DNA of 64,000 bases from Erythrocercus mccallii (Eukaryota; Chordata; Aves; Passeriformes; Dicruridae), in assembly GCA_013397435.1 (NCBI GenBank), contig VZRG01001520.1:1-64000 (forward strand), written 5' to 3'. Shown in pieces: positions 1 through 11,713 of this stretch. The notes beneath the pieces are model-generated. The model was not told the DNA's origin, did not search any database, and saw only the letters and a list, made by a program, of their open reading frames with translations. A program made the position numbers and the translations under genes. Every line of letters starts with the position of its first letter. The first letter of the stretch is position 1.

Positions 1-1418
1 GGCTTTTTGGCATCCCTGCACTGCATTCTGTGTGGTGCAACCATGTCTGACCAGTGCTTGTGCATAGCACATGCCTTGGCAGGGCACAGCGGCCCTGGGG
101 CAGGCATGGCAGTTCCGTGCGGGATGGTAATCCCTGCTATTACAGCTAGTCTTGGAGCTGCCAGGGATGGGAGGGCAGAGTAACCCTACAAATTCAAATG
201 CAAGAATCTCTCTACTTGAGTGACTTTTGCTGCATGTGCCTCTCAAAACTGGGAGCCTAGCTCCTCACAGTTGGAGGATAGTGGCTGGTGCTGCTGTTGT
301 GTGGGATGGGCACAGGGTTTAAGTGGAGCATGTTGCCTGGGACTGCTGGCCCTGGGTACAGGAAGGCTCCAGTGGGGTGCTGGGCTAGTAGGACCCGAGC
401 TAGAAAAGGATTCCCATTCCTTGTCTGGGGTGCAAAGCGTATCCCACAATGGTTTGTGAACCCTTCCCTGGGCTGCCTGAGATTCAACAGCATTTTATAA
501 CCCTCAGAGACTCTGGTGTGCACCTTTTTCCTTGCCAGGTTCCAGGCTCAGGTGCCCTCTCCTCCTCTGCCTTGCCTGCCTGCAGCTGCTGCTGCATCAA
601 GCAGAACCCTTGCCTTCCCTGGGCTGGGTGCCAGGCCAATAATCCCTTCTGCCTAGAAGCATCTTTTGAGAAATTCCCTTTTTTCCATGGGCAAAGGCAC
701 ACTGTTTGTGGGCCTGTTGCTTCTCCATGGCAGCTGCTCAGTGCCTTCCTGAAGCAAGGTGATCGTGTAAACTGTATGAAAAAAAGACAGCACAGATTGC
801 TTTGAATGCACAATAAAAACCAGCATTGAGAGAGCTACAGACACACAAGCAGTGTTTCCCCTTTGGGAAATAGGATGTACAAGACTTAAGCCCTTGCTGT
901 AGGGTGATGTCAGTGCCTGGGGACACAGGAACTGCTGTATTACAGCTGTCAGGGTTTGAGGTTTGCTGCTTTCTGCTCTGCAGGTTTAGTGGGCAGAGGT
1001 GAGGGGTTTGGTGCTCAGCAGAGAGTGAGGCTCAGGCCCATCAGGGGTGACCCCTAGACCTGCTGTGCCCTGCAAACAGGGGCTGCCAGCAAACCTCAGG
1101 GGTGGTTCTGGGATAAGCAGTGACATAGCTGAGAGCTGCATTCCTGTTAAGAAGAGATCACAACAGCGCCTCTGCTCTGTGCACTCCAGAGGCAGTCCCA
1201 GCCTCTGGCTCCTGTGGTTGGCCTTGCTGTTGTCTCCTCCACAAGTGCCACTGCTTTTGCCAGGGTGCTTCTGAATTGTGAACTCTCCCATCCCATAGAT
1301 ACCAGCCCTGGCTTGTGCTTGCCTGTGCACAGCCACGGCACCTGGACACATAACAGGGAGCTGTGTGATGTGCCTTGTTTGTAGTAAAAGTCCATGTAAT
1401 ACCTGTCTCCCTTGTTAG
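1..1418 (+). other. SH3BP5: SH3BP5 intron (3' part)
   Basis: This is non-coding sequence ahead of the first exon in the window. The short open frames here carry no recognisable domain and overlap on both strands. I see no further SH3BP5 exon or repeat family in it. Confidence 0.75.
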
Positions 1419-1638
1419 CAACTGAAGAAAACAGTGGATGACCTGCAGGCCAAGCTGGCCCTGGCAAAGGGAGAGTATAAGACTGCCTTGAAAAACCTGG
1501 AGATGATCTCAGATGAGATTCATGAGAGGAGAAGGTCCACTGCCATGGGGCCCCGAGGATGTGGCGTGGGTGCTGAGGGGAGCAACACCTCTGTGGAAGA
1601 CCTGTCAGCGAGTAAACCGGAGTCAGACACCGTCTCCA
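1419..1638 (+). CDS. SH3BP5: SH3BP5 exon (third from last)
   Basis: The acceptor is ...CTTGTTAG before 1419 and the donor is GTGAGT at 1639. The exon starts on a codon boundary (CAA, Gln) and holds 73 codons plus one base. It encodes the end of the long coiled coil, heptad-like through KNLEMISDEIHERRR, followed by the Gly/Ser-rich start of the disordered C-terminal half. The split codon is completed to ATG by the next exon. Confidence 0.94.
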
Positions 1639-4600
1639 GTGAGTACAGAGCACTGCTGTGCTTGGGAATATCCCATGGGCATCGTAAGAAATGCTGACGT
1701 TATGGCTGTTCTGTGTATTCTGCAGTTTTGAAATTTGCTGGCTGTTGTGGGACTGTGGCGAAGTTGTGATGCTTCTTGTTATTGCAGGAGTTGATTACAT
1801 TCTTTAATAGCCAATTTTCAAGGGAAAGGGTAATGAGTTAAAGTGCATCAGCCATTCCCTTAACACGCCTGTAGTTTTTTTGTACAGTGCTGCATAAAAG
1901 GAGCAAAATTAACGCACTTCAAGGTATGTGTCTAATTTTACGCCAGTGGTGCTGGTGGCAGTGACTCGCCTGGGAAGGTGGCAGGCTGTCACAGATCATT
2001 CAGCCAGTCTGGGAACAGACCTTTTGGATGAAGTGCTTGTCTTCCAGTGCTGGGCCTGTGGCAGAGGGAGCTAAAGTTGTGGCTACAGTAGTACAGAAAG
2101 GCGTGATGCTGACAGGGAAGCTTGTAAGGATAAGCGCCTTTGTGCTGCAGTGTCTTTTGCCAAGGTGTGATTTCAGCAGAGCATGTGTGCTGTGAACAAG
2201 GGAAGTGAAGAAGCAGCAATATGCTGCTGCAGTGTGCTGAGGGGCTCTGTAGGGAAAATGGGTGACAGCAACAACCTCCAAGGAAGCTCCAGACAAGCAA
2301 GGTAACCTCTGCTTTCTGGTGGCCTTGTGTTGCAAAGTCTGTTGTGTGGTGAGTTTGCATTTGTCCTGGCTATGGGTGAAAGTGGATAGATGGACATTAC
2401 ATGTGGCCTACTTTTGCCTCCTTCCTGGACTCTTCTTCCCCTTCTTGATGCAGAAAGTCTTTTTCTTGCTGCCCAGTCCCACAAATTCCAATTTAATTTG
2501 TATTTCAGCTTCATTTCAGCAGGGAAAAGTCTAGGTCAGGATTGCACAACCCTGGTGCCTAAAGGCAGAAGATGCAATTTCCCCATAGACACCAGTGTGT
2601 ACTGGCACTAAAGCCTTGTAGGTCCATGGTAGAGCCTTGTGTGAGCCGTGGGAGCTGGGAGGCAGCCCTGGGCTGGCCTCCACCTTCTGCAATGGCAGGA
2701 GTTTCTGCACGATGTTTTGGCACTCTCTCACTCAGTACTGTGCGGCTGGGACCTGAGTTGCAGCAGCAGTGAATGCTGTGTCTGGACAGCTGATGCAGCC
2801 AGGTTTCAGTATGGCTACTTATCTTCTGCCACTCTTAATTCCTGAGGCTGATCCTTTCCAACCTAGGAATTGCCTCTTTTGGATAACCCCAAGTCCCCTC
2901 CTCATGCAGAAGGCCTCCTGAAAAGGCTTAGGTATTACTGAGTTTTAGGGTATTTTGTGCTGAAGGAGTTTAGGGACCTGGGATATAGGGGCAGAAAGAG
3001 CCAGGAAAGTTAATTAATATTAGTTACTGGCTTCCCTGGCTGCTGCTGAGCCTGCAGGCAAGGACCAGCAGTGTGGGCTCATCCCTCTCTTTAAATTGCA
3101 CATTCTGACATGAGTGGAAGGACATCAGTTTGTGTCTGGTGCCAGCACAGAACTGGGTTATGACAGGGCAGGACTGGATTAAATAATAAAATAGCCTGGA
3201 TTAAGTTCTCACTGTAACGTGGGGGGAGCTTTCCACCAAGGTCCTTTTATATCTTGATTTCTGTCTGCTGGAGTTGGATAAAACACCTCGTCATCAGCAA
3301 GAGTTTCTTGGCCCTTGCAAATGCTCCTGTGCGTTGGGGTGCATTTAGATGGTGAAAAGGAAGCTACAGTTGAAGTTGTACTGCTTGTAGACTGCCTGCT
3401 GTCAGTGCTTCTTGCCAAGCAGAGGACTCTAATTGGAAACATCTTTTTTTGCCAAACCTTTTATTGCTTTTGTCCCCCATGAAGTTACTGTACTGCTCAC
3501 CATATATTGATGAAATGCAGCAAGAGAGAAGAAAGGCCCCTCTGCAGTCTTAGATTTGACTTCATTCAAAATAAAACCCAAACCACAAGAAAAGCAGTTC
3601 TGCAATCTGCAAGTCCAGCAGAAAGAGGTTGAACCATGGCAGTAGCAACCTCTGCTGGCACCTTCGTGTCTGAGTGGTGCCTGTGAGCCCCAGGCTGCCA
3701 AGGTGACAGAAGAACTTCTTTGAAGCTTCTCCTTTGAGCCATTTTGTTAATGCTGCTGCCTTGCTCCTGCTGCTCTTCCGAGGCGATTTTGAGCCTCGCC
3801 AACAATGGCAGGAATCTCAAGGAGGAGGAATTGGAGATAATGCTGGGTCACTGTGGATGTCTTGCTGTGTCTGGGTCTTCTTAAGGCCAGTGAGATTCCA
3901 GCTCACACTTGTGTTGTCTAGAGGCTGATGTGTGTAGAGAACGTTCTGATCCCGGTGGGACCGCTTGTGTGCAGAGGTCTTTGGTCCCCACATCCTGCAA
4001 TGAGCCTTTGAAGTGTTTTGAATTCCAGCAAAATATACACCCTTGTGTTGCACAAAATGGAGCCTTCTTTAATGCATTTCTCTGGTTGTTCATAAGGACC
4101 CTGCAACTTAATCTAGACAGTTTGGACTGGGTTTGCTCAATTAAAATTCAGATCTGAGCAAACACAAGCAGGGAAAAGTGTTGTTTTTTTTTAATTTGAT
4201 GTTGTTTGGTGATCCTCATTCAAAAAGAAATCTTGGGACCTGTGTTTTTCTAATTAGTGCCTTAAATAACCAGGAGGCTGCACTGGGATCAGGATAGTGC
4301 TGGGGGAGGCAGAAACAGGTAATTAGGCTCTAACCTAAGTTGTCTACTGAAGACCATGAGTGAACAAGGCCAGCAGGGCCAGTGAAAATCCAAGAGCTTC
4401 TTGGCGTGAGGAGCAGTAGCTACTGCAGAGCTGGCCTTGCGTGGCCTGGCTGGCAGGTGTGCTGCTCCTCAGGGCAGAACCAGGCTAGGGCTTTGCAGAG
4501 GGGGCAGAAAACCAGAGGGGGCAGCCCATGGGTTAGCAGTGTGTCCGTGTATGGAAGATGCAAACCTGAAAAGCTGCCTTTGCCTGGGAAGGTGCAGGAG

Positions 4601-5762
4601 GGGAGGCTGAATTGCTAACTGGAATATTCTTTGAACATTGCAGTGGCTTCAGAAGTGTTTGAGGATGATAATGGCAGCAGCTTTGTGTCTGAAGAAGATT
4701 CAGAAACTCAGTCAGTGTCCAGCTTCAGCTCTGGTCCTACGAGTCCCTGTGAGATGCCCACTCAGTTTCCTCCTGCAACACGACCTGGAAGCCTGGATCT
4801 GCCCAGCCCAGTCTCCCTCTCCGAGTTCGGGATGATCTTCCCTGTCCTGGGCCCCCGGAGTGAATGCAGTGGGGCCTCCTCCCCTGAGTGTGAAGCTGAA
4901 AGAGGTATGCACAGCTGGATACGCCCTGGGTCAGCGTTTTTCAGATTCATAAAGGGAGCAGGAAAACCTTCTCAGCTCCCCTAGGCATATGCCAGGGAAT
5001 GCTCTGAGCTGCTAGCTGCTTCTTTGGGGAAGGCAATTGTGGAAGACCCTGTGTCTCAAGTTAACAGTGATGTTTGTAATGTATTAATTGCTGTTCTCCT
5101 GGCTGGCAATGTTCCCCAGTTCTGTCATAGTGCAGAGATTTGAGATTTCTCACTAAATAAGTGATCAGTGGGATTCTCATGGTACGTTTATTTGGAGGAA
5201 AATCTGAGTTTATTTATTTAAATTACTGTCCTGCTTTTTGAAAATCTTGCTTTCCAGGGGAAAAAAACCCCAAAATCCAAAAAAAATAACATGCCAGAAG
5301 GAGCTTCTTGCAGGCTCTGCCAGCCCTGTCTGACTAATTCAGACTAGAGGATTACCGCTGCCCTTGTCTGCTCCATCCTAAGGCTGTTCTCACTAATGTG
5401 CTGATGCAGTGCGTAAGATGAGCATGGCTTGGAAGGCCACTTGGTTTTGTTAAAGCATCTTGCTCCTGCTCCTGTGATTTCTGTGTGCTTTGGCAAAGGA
5501 AGCTGCAGAGGCACCTGCTTGAAGCTTAACTGGCAGAGTGAAATCCGGCTTTAACATCCAGTTTAATCCTTTCTTTGCAGGGGATAGGGCAGAAGGGGCT
5601 GAGAACAAGACAAGCGACAGAGTGAACAAGAATAGGAGCAGCACCAGGAGCAGCTCCACTGAAGGGCTGGCTCTGGATAACCGAATGAAGCAGCTCTCCC
5701 TTCAGTGCATGAAAATCAAAGAGGGAATATGTGCGGGCAGGAAAGCTGCCCAGATTGGCTGA
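1419..5762 (+). CDS. SH3BP5: SH3 domain-binding protein 5 (Sab), C-terminal part, last three coding exons
   Basis: Join 1419-1638, 4644-4904 and 5581-5762 (220+261+182 nt; 220 residues and a TGA). The junctions are phase 1 and phase 1 with GT donors and AG acceptors. I recognise the family by near identity to mammalian SH3BP5: the coiled-coil end (KTVDDLQAKLALAKGEYK), GPRGCGVGAEGS, SETQSVSSFSSGPTSP, the SLDLPSPVSLSEFG block and the NRMKQLSLQC tail. Known of the family: SH3BP5 binds the BTK SH3 domain, is a RAB11 exchange factor through its coiled coil, and as Sab docks JNK at the outer mitochondrial membrane. The upstream exons encoding most of the coiled coil lie outside the window. The gene is convergent with CAPN7. 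Compared with the human protein as I remember it, the Ser/Gly-rich linker before the last motif is shorter. Recent paralogue SH3BP5L is less likely because the tail blocks match SH3BP5. Confidence 0.95.
1639..4643 (+). other. SH3BP5: SH3BP5 intron
   Basis: This 3.0 kb intron begins GTGAGT and ends TTGCAG. It is GC-balanced unique sequence with many short chance ORFs. I see no transposon end or RNA gene in it. Confidence 0.8.
4644..4904 (+). CDS. SH3BP5: SH3BP5 exon (second from last), acidic/Ser-rich region with first docking motif
   Basis: The acceptor is TTGAACATTGCAG before 4644 and the donor is GTATGC at 4905. It encodes an acidic Ser-rich stretch (FEDDNGSSFVSEEDSETQ) and then TRPGSLDLPSPVSL, a basic residue followed by an L-x-L pattern, matching the first kinase-interaction (JNK-docking) motif known in Sab. 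It closes with SECSGASSPECEAER. Confidence 0.94.
4905..5580 (+). other. SH3BP5: SH3BP5 last intron
   Basis: This 676 bp intron begins GTATGC and ends CTTTGCAG. It holds a run of A/C-rich sequence near 5258-5290 and nothing else notable. Confidence 0.85.
5581..5762 (+). CDS. SH3BP5: SH3BP5 terminal coding exon
   Basis: The acceptor is TTTCTTTGCAG ending at 5580, and TGA is at 5760-5762. It encodes GDRAEGAENKTSD, a short Arg/Ser linker, the second docking-like motif NRMKQLSLQC, and the end KAAQIG, comparable to the mammalian MVQIG end. The linker between the two blocks is visibly shorter than in human SH3BP5. Confidence 0.94.
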
Positions 5763-6745
5763 GGCCTTCTCGTGCCCCGTCCTGAATAATGGAAGTCTAA
5801 ATATTTATACATGAACTTCTAAGTGTTTGAAGAACGTTGTGCCAATAATATATGCCAAATCTTAAGCGTTTACTCTGAGAATTTAAAAATGCACTAAGAA
5901 GTTTAATTGATGTGGAGGGCTGAAGTTTTTATTCAGTAAATCCTTTGTAGGCCGGACGAGTTATCAAATGTTTAAGCTGTGCTCATATTTCACAGACTTT
6001 GTAAATTGTTTTGTAGCAGCCTGGCTGAAGCAATAACTAGTAATGTTCCCATGTAAATTCATGCCAGTCGGGGGTCTGAAATTCAAGCCAGACTTTTGCA
6101 GAGAGCGGTTTGGCTTCAGTTTTGTAGACTGAAATGCTCTTTAGATACAACCAATCTCTTGAGTACAAGTGGCATAATCTTTAAACATCTGTATTGGTCT
6201 GTATTATGCTGAAACTGTAGAAATATTTTGTATACAGGAAAGCTGTTGCATGTGTGGGGTCTGAAAGCCTTCACTCTTCCCTTGGTGCTCACAGAAAGGA
6301 TGAGCCATGCCTCTAAAAGCCTATCAAACAGACGGATGACAGGAAGGGGATGGTAACGCCCAGCAGTGGGAGGCCCTTTCTAGACACCTTCCCGAGTCTG
6401 ACTTGGACTCTGCAGGTGATTCCAGTGACCAAAAAGAGTTGATTGGCCCCTTGCCCTTCTGCTTCCCTGAGAAGTGAAGTATTATTTTAAAGCACTTTAA
6501 GTGTTTTTTGTTTTGTTTTTTTTTTCCCTCAAAACCAGGAATCATAGATGTTTTCAGGACGATTATGATAAGGGGTTTGTCCTTGAAATATGCATGAAGA
6601 AAAGGAATTGCCAGTGTAGATTGACAATGTGTTCTTAAGCTTCTCTGTAGGTTGTACTGTGTGGGGGTTTATAACTGTTCAAGGGACTTGGGATTTTAGT
6701 ATGCCCTAGACAAAGTGTTCAATAAAAATAGAAAGGGCACGGGGC
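5763..6745 (+). other. SH3BP5: SH3BP5 3' untranslated region
   Basis: The sequence runs from the TGA to the first good AATAAA. It is AT-rich and has no long open frame. The length of roughly 1 kb is inferred from the poly(A) signal, not from transcript data. Confidence 0.65.
6721..6726 (+). terminator. SH3BP5: Poly(A) signal, proximal, SH3BP5
   Basis: AATAAA sits 960 bp after the SH3BP5 stop. A GT-containing stretch (gtagtagtgtctg) follows about 45 nt downstream, as expected of a cleavage-site downstream element. Distal alternatives are the overlapping AATAAATAAA at 8134-8143. Confidence 0.6.
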
Positions 6746-8130
6746 ATGTTTTGCCAGCAGCTGTTAGGCAGTAGTAGTGTCTGATAATTATGCTAATAAG
6801 TGGTAGTAAAAATCCTAGGACTCTTCAGTTTTGGTGACTAAGCATTTCTGAAAGCACCATTTTATCTAAAATGTCAGTTTATATTGTTAATTTGATGGGA
6901 ATCTTAGTATTGCCCAAAGTATTTTCTATTCTATGTTTTTGCAGTCCTGTTGTATTTCATCCCTGCCACAGCTTGTGTATCTATTCTCAAAGTTAATGTG
7001 AGATTCTTCACACTACAGTAAACATTTTTGTTTTCCACATTCTGAGTGTGTGCAACTGAAGTTTATCTCAAGTGCTAGGAACCAAATCTTCTCCCACAGC
7101 AAGTTTAGCCTCCAAATATCCACTTCCAGCTGAAGACAGCAGGCTGAGGTCACACTGGTATTAGAATCCATTGCGGTACGTGGGCAACTGGTGCCTCTTT
7201 CCAGCTTCCCAAATCCTTGCATACATGGCTCACTTTTTATTCTGAACTGTGCCACAAGAGCAGAGCTTTAGTCAGGTTCTCCAGAACCACCTTAGTGTGC
7301 AGGAGGAGGGAGGTATTCTGTTACATAAGACCTCTCTACGTAATGCTGCTGAAATTGGCTGTAAAACCATGCAGAAGTGGAGGCAAAGAATCCTGTTTTC
7401 ATAAAAAAATAGATTCATCACATTATAGCTGTTAAGCTGTAACTGTGTTAGACATTTATATGTTTACATCTTCTGCAGACCTTAAGGCTAAAACCTTACA
7501 CTGCCAGCAGTTCCCAGGCCCAGAAGACGCTTAGGAAAGAAATCTGTGGTTCCAGCTTCTGATGTGACCATTACTTGGGAAAAAGCTGGGATAGACAGTA
7601 TTAAATATGAAAAGCAGTACAGGAGTGCCACACTGTATTATGTTTTTTTACTTAAACTTTCATAGTTGAGCTATTGTCTGTGTTGCATTCAGTTAGAAAA
7701 ACTAGCAGAGGTCTTTGTGGTTGAATCTCACTTTTGCAGACCTCCCAGTCAATACCTGTTACATTTTCCTGGGTTCTTTGGATGGTTGTTTTGGTGGTGA
7801 TTTTTTTTCCATTTTTTTTAACCTCTGCTGCTATCAAATTTCTACTCATCTTGCCAGTTCCAACTGGAAACCCAAACTTCCCACACTCAGGCGCAGTGAA
7901 TTAATTTTGTGTATGTGATGCCTTGCGTTTGTTCTGTTCAGCTCCCAGCTGGGTAAAACCAGTGATCTGGAAGTTTGAAAGGGTGTGGAACCCACTCTGC
8001 CCTTCCTTTTCTACCACCCTGCTGCAAGATTTGCTGAAAGATCATAGTGCAGCCTTCCTCCTTTGGTGAGCCCCGGACTTGGCAGGTAAATCATCCTTCA
8101 ACCATGCAATCAAACAGGCACAACTGTGTG
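6746..8130. other. Region between SH3BP5 and CAPN7 3' ends
   Basis: This is AT-rich sequence with scattered short ORFs and no recognised repeat. It could be a distal SH3BP5 3' UTR if the 8134 signal is used, or the end of a long CAPN7 3' UTR. The sequence alone does not decide. Confidence 0.5.
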
Positions 8131-8133
8131 TCT

Positions 8134-8143
8134 AATAAATAAA
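8134..8143 (+). terminator. Candidate distal poly(A) signal for SH3BP5 (overlapping AATAAA pair)
   Basis: Two overlapping AATAAA hexamers (8134-8139 and 8138-8143) on the + strand lie 2.4 kb after the SH3BP5 stop. An opposite-strand AATAAA lies only 13 bp further on, so this may be a shared convergent termination zone. Confidence 0.35.
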
Positions 8144-8155
8144 TGGAAAACTCAT

Positions 8156-8161
8156 TTTATT
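8156..8161 (-). terminator. CAPN7: Candidate distal poly(A) signal for CAPN7
   Basis: The - strand AATAAA is read from TTTATT on the + strand, 3.4 kb beyond the CAPN7 stop. The 3' UTR would be long. A nearer candidate lies at 9799-9804. Confidence 0.35.
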
Positions 8162-11100
8162 TTAAACTTCATAAAAGCCATAATTATAAACATGACAGAC
8201 TTAAATGAACATACATTGCTATGGAGTACAAGCATATGAACAAGCTGTCTCCAGTTACTTTTTACTTAAGCTCTTCATGGATTCTGAAGTGTAACATGAT
8301 GGTAGCTGCCTCCATGGTTATAAAAATAAGCCTCTGGTGTATCAAAGTATACATGATTGCTTGCTGCCCTGATGTGAGAATGTATAAAGCAAATGTGAAC
8401 CTAGGAGTTCTACTTCTCTTTGGTATTATCAAACAATTCCAGTGTCCTTTTATGAAGCAATGAAAACCTCTACTGTATGTACACAAACTTAGTTCTAAAT
8501 AGGTGGCTGTTCAAAGGCTGCAGAGATTGTGTGGTTAAGTGCATAATTGCTGTACAAAATAGTTACATGAAGCTTGCAGCAGGAGACTAGGACTGAACTC
8601 AGACTCAGAGGCATGGGCAGTGGGGATAGAAGCTGTTGATACCATACCGAATCTTTGAGAACTAAGGGATTGGATCAACCAAGGGCTAACTGGTGTCTTC
8701 CTAAAAACTCAGACCTATGTTCTCTGTTATATGGCTCAAAAAATGCTAAACACTACAGGGGAAAAAAAACCTTAACTTAGTGGCCTGAGATCGTGTTAAA
8801 ATCTAAGAAACAGTCCACTTTGCAATAATTTTTCCAGACTTACTTGTGGAAAAAATATAAAAGCATATATTTGACAGAAAATATTAAAGCAAATCCTAAA
8901 TGCTTACATCAATGCTTCTTAAGAAAAAAAAGGTCAAGAAAACTTTGTTGTAAGATTAAATTGCCATAACCTGAATCCCTAGGCTACAATTTATACGGCT
9001 ATTTTGTAGTACCTCTTAAATACTTCACCTGAGTGTTCTGTCCTATATCTGAAGGGAAATGCACAGTAATGGCATTCTAGTAGCTTATGCAGGTGCAATA
9101 TTTGAATAGGATTTGCTTTATATATATAAGGTTGACATTAAACTTAAGTCCTGTGCATTAATGGGGATGAGCCCAATCCACTGACTGCTCCGAATGTGTA
9201 AGAAATACTGGCATATCCTAGTGGGGACAGGATCCTTTGGCCTTAAAGCCTCTGCCTGGCATTAGGAAAGTGAGTACATTTTAGTTCAGTTTTTAATTCA
9301 GTTCAGTTTAAGTTCAGCACATTACGGAAGCTGAGCCTTATGCTCGTTTCATGCAGCATAAGATTTGGCACTAACTTGTGCTCAGGGGGAAAGAGAAAGA
9401 AAAACTTCCTGCAGAGTAGAAACCAACTATGAAGAACAACAGTTTTTCCTGTAGGCAAGTCTACCAGCTTGATCTCAGCAGAGAATGTGCAAGAACTTGG
9501 TGCTGAAAGCTGGCACTTCTGGCATCTGCCTTTTGTACTGCCAAAAAGATACTTAGCAGAGACTTCCTCACTACCTCCGACTTTAGAGGTGGTAAGATAC
9601 ATGGAGGACTTCACTGCTACTGTGGTTGAGCCTCAGCTAAAAACCTAACGGCATCCTGTAGGGAAAATGGGAGTTGAATGAAATTTTCATATTTTAGGGA
9701 TGAGGCAGTCCTTGGCACATACTCCAAAAGCCAAGCATAACCACAAGGAATGCAATCTTTTTTTTCTCAGCTTGCACCCATGCTGTATCCTCTGTTGATT
9801 TATTGCAATAATCATCAGAAACTTCCCTGCAAAAGAAGGTAAGTCACTCTGTGACAAACTTGTCATGAATTCCCTAGCCCAGCTGGTCTCTGAGAGCACT
9901 GCAGTCAGCAAGGCATGTGTTTTCCAAGGCAGGAGCTATTGCTGCCCTTTCAGCACCAGACACTTGTTAAGCAGCTGTCTGATGAAGGAAATGAAACAAA
10001 AGGATCTTCTACTTTCTGGAAAGGACTAACAGCAGATTTCTGTGGGAATAATTTTAGCCCATAGACATTTCTGGTGCTACTGTAGAATGTGTGTTCAGTT
10101 TCCCAATGGCCGAGTGAGATCTGTGATCTAAAGATACAAACGCTCTTTTTGCTTGGAAAACTGCCAAACCAGTGTGAATGGCAGCAAAATTCCCATGACT
10201 GTTTTAAAAATACTCCCCCCACAACTGTGAAATATTGTAAATTTTGTAAAAATGACAAAATTTAATCCATTTTGGGATCTTGAGGCAGTTGGTATTAAAT
10301 AACTTCTCAGCTTGAATCCTCTTCAGATACAATGCACACAGATCTAGAGGAAGAGCACGTAGGGGAGGGAGGCTTTTAAAAAAATAACTTGTTGTACATA
10401 ATCGCACCTCCACTATTTTCTTAAGAACTCTGACCCTGCTTCTATTGATGACAGGCTGCGTGCTCAATTCCTTAAACTGGCTACAACTTACAAGGAAAAA
10501 AAATATCTTTTCAAAGATGTCTTGCATAATGGAATCAGCAAGTGCATTCCTTGCAGAGGTGGTGTACTGGGGGAGAGGTTTATAAGTGATCCTTCCCTAC
10601 ATGATGCATACTTATGAAAGTGATGAAAATAAAAGATTTCTTTGCTCAGTTGCTGATGGTGGGCAGTTCCCCATCCCCCTGCACCAGCAACTGAGACTAC
10701 CCTCACTAGGTACCATGACTCCTACAGGGGATCTTCAGATGAAAACCTTTCATGGCTGCTTGAGGAAGGCTATGCTGCACTGCCTGGATGTTGCTGCTGG
10801 ATAACCTCCTGTCCTTCCTGCTCATCAGGATCGACTTCAGTGTGGCAGATGGCAGGAAGGAAGCCATAGAACCTCATGCTGTATTATGTACTAAAGTCAT
10901 ACAGATGGAAAGTAACAGCTCTCAAAATACACATAACATGAGCAAAGCAATTGCTTTTCTTTTAGAAATAGCTAAAGCTTTCTTTTCCTTTACTCCTATA
11001 TACATATTCCAGATAAGATGACACATGGAATACTATTGGCTCAGCAGTAGTACATTTACAATTAGATGCGAGAATCAGTTCAGTGCTGAAAACATTACAG

Positions 11101-11568
11101 ACAGAAGCACAAACGTAATAAAAGTTATTTGGTCCTGAGACTGAATAAGCAGAATACACAAGAATATTTTTTTTCTTACATGTTTACTTTTAAGAATAGA
11201 ATCTTTAGCCCATATACCCTGTATGTAGGGAGGAGGGAATTTCAATGTTAGTTTTTTTCATAACTCACTAGACTTTGATTCAAAGTGTGGAAAAACTGCA
11301 ATAAATTGAGTTCTGCTGGTTCATTTGAATATATGCATTTTAGCCTATTCCCAAGCCTGTTGAACAGTGCTCACTCCTGGACCATAGCAGCAAAGCCACA
11401 GCTGACTGTCTGCCACAATTAACTGGCAATCCATGATTTCATGCTTTTGGCTGTAACTCAGGATGTGATTTTCTTTTGTGCATGTGTAGTAAGGGTTCTT
11501 CACCTGTTCTCAGGCTGTTGGACAGATCAAAACCATCTCCCTAAACAGCACTGCACAGTTCTGTCTTC
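8162..11568 (-). other. CAPN7: CAPN7 3' untranslated region (extent uncertain)
   Basis: This lies beyond the CAPN7 stop on the - strand and has no coding potential that I recognise. - strand AATAAA signals occur at 9799-9804 and 8156-8161. The true end is one of these or lies between them; I cannot choose without transcript data. Confidence 0.5.
9799..9804 (-). terminator. CAPN7: Candidate proximal poly(A) signal for CAPN7
   Basis: AATAAA on the - strand (in CAATAAATC) lies about 1.77 kb beyond the CAPN7 stop codon. It is an alternative to the distal signal near 8156. Confidence 0.4.
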
Positions 11569-11713
11569 TCACTGCAGCTGTGACACCTTAAGAGGAGTAG
11601 TACTGTTAAAATCTAAGAAAAAAGGACCCTCTTGTTGAGGCAGGAATGTGGTGGGAATAATGTTGTAAACTCCAGCAAATGTGTTCTCCACCTCCAAGTA
11701 GCAAAATCCACAC
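11569..11713 (-). CDS. CAPN7: CAPN7 exon 21, C-terminus and stop
   Basis: The coding part is 145 nt with TGA at 11571-11569. It encodes CGFCYLEVENTFAGVYNIIP, GPFFLDFNSTTPLKVSQLQ and stop, ending in the same LQ as the mammalian protein. The acceptor is TTTATCACAG. Confidence 0.95.
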
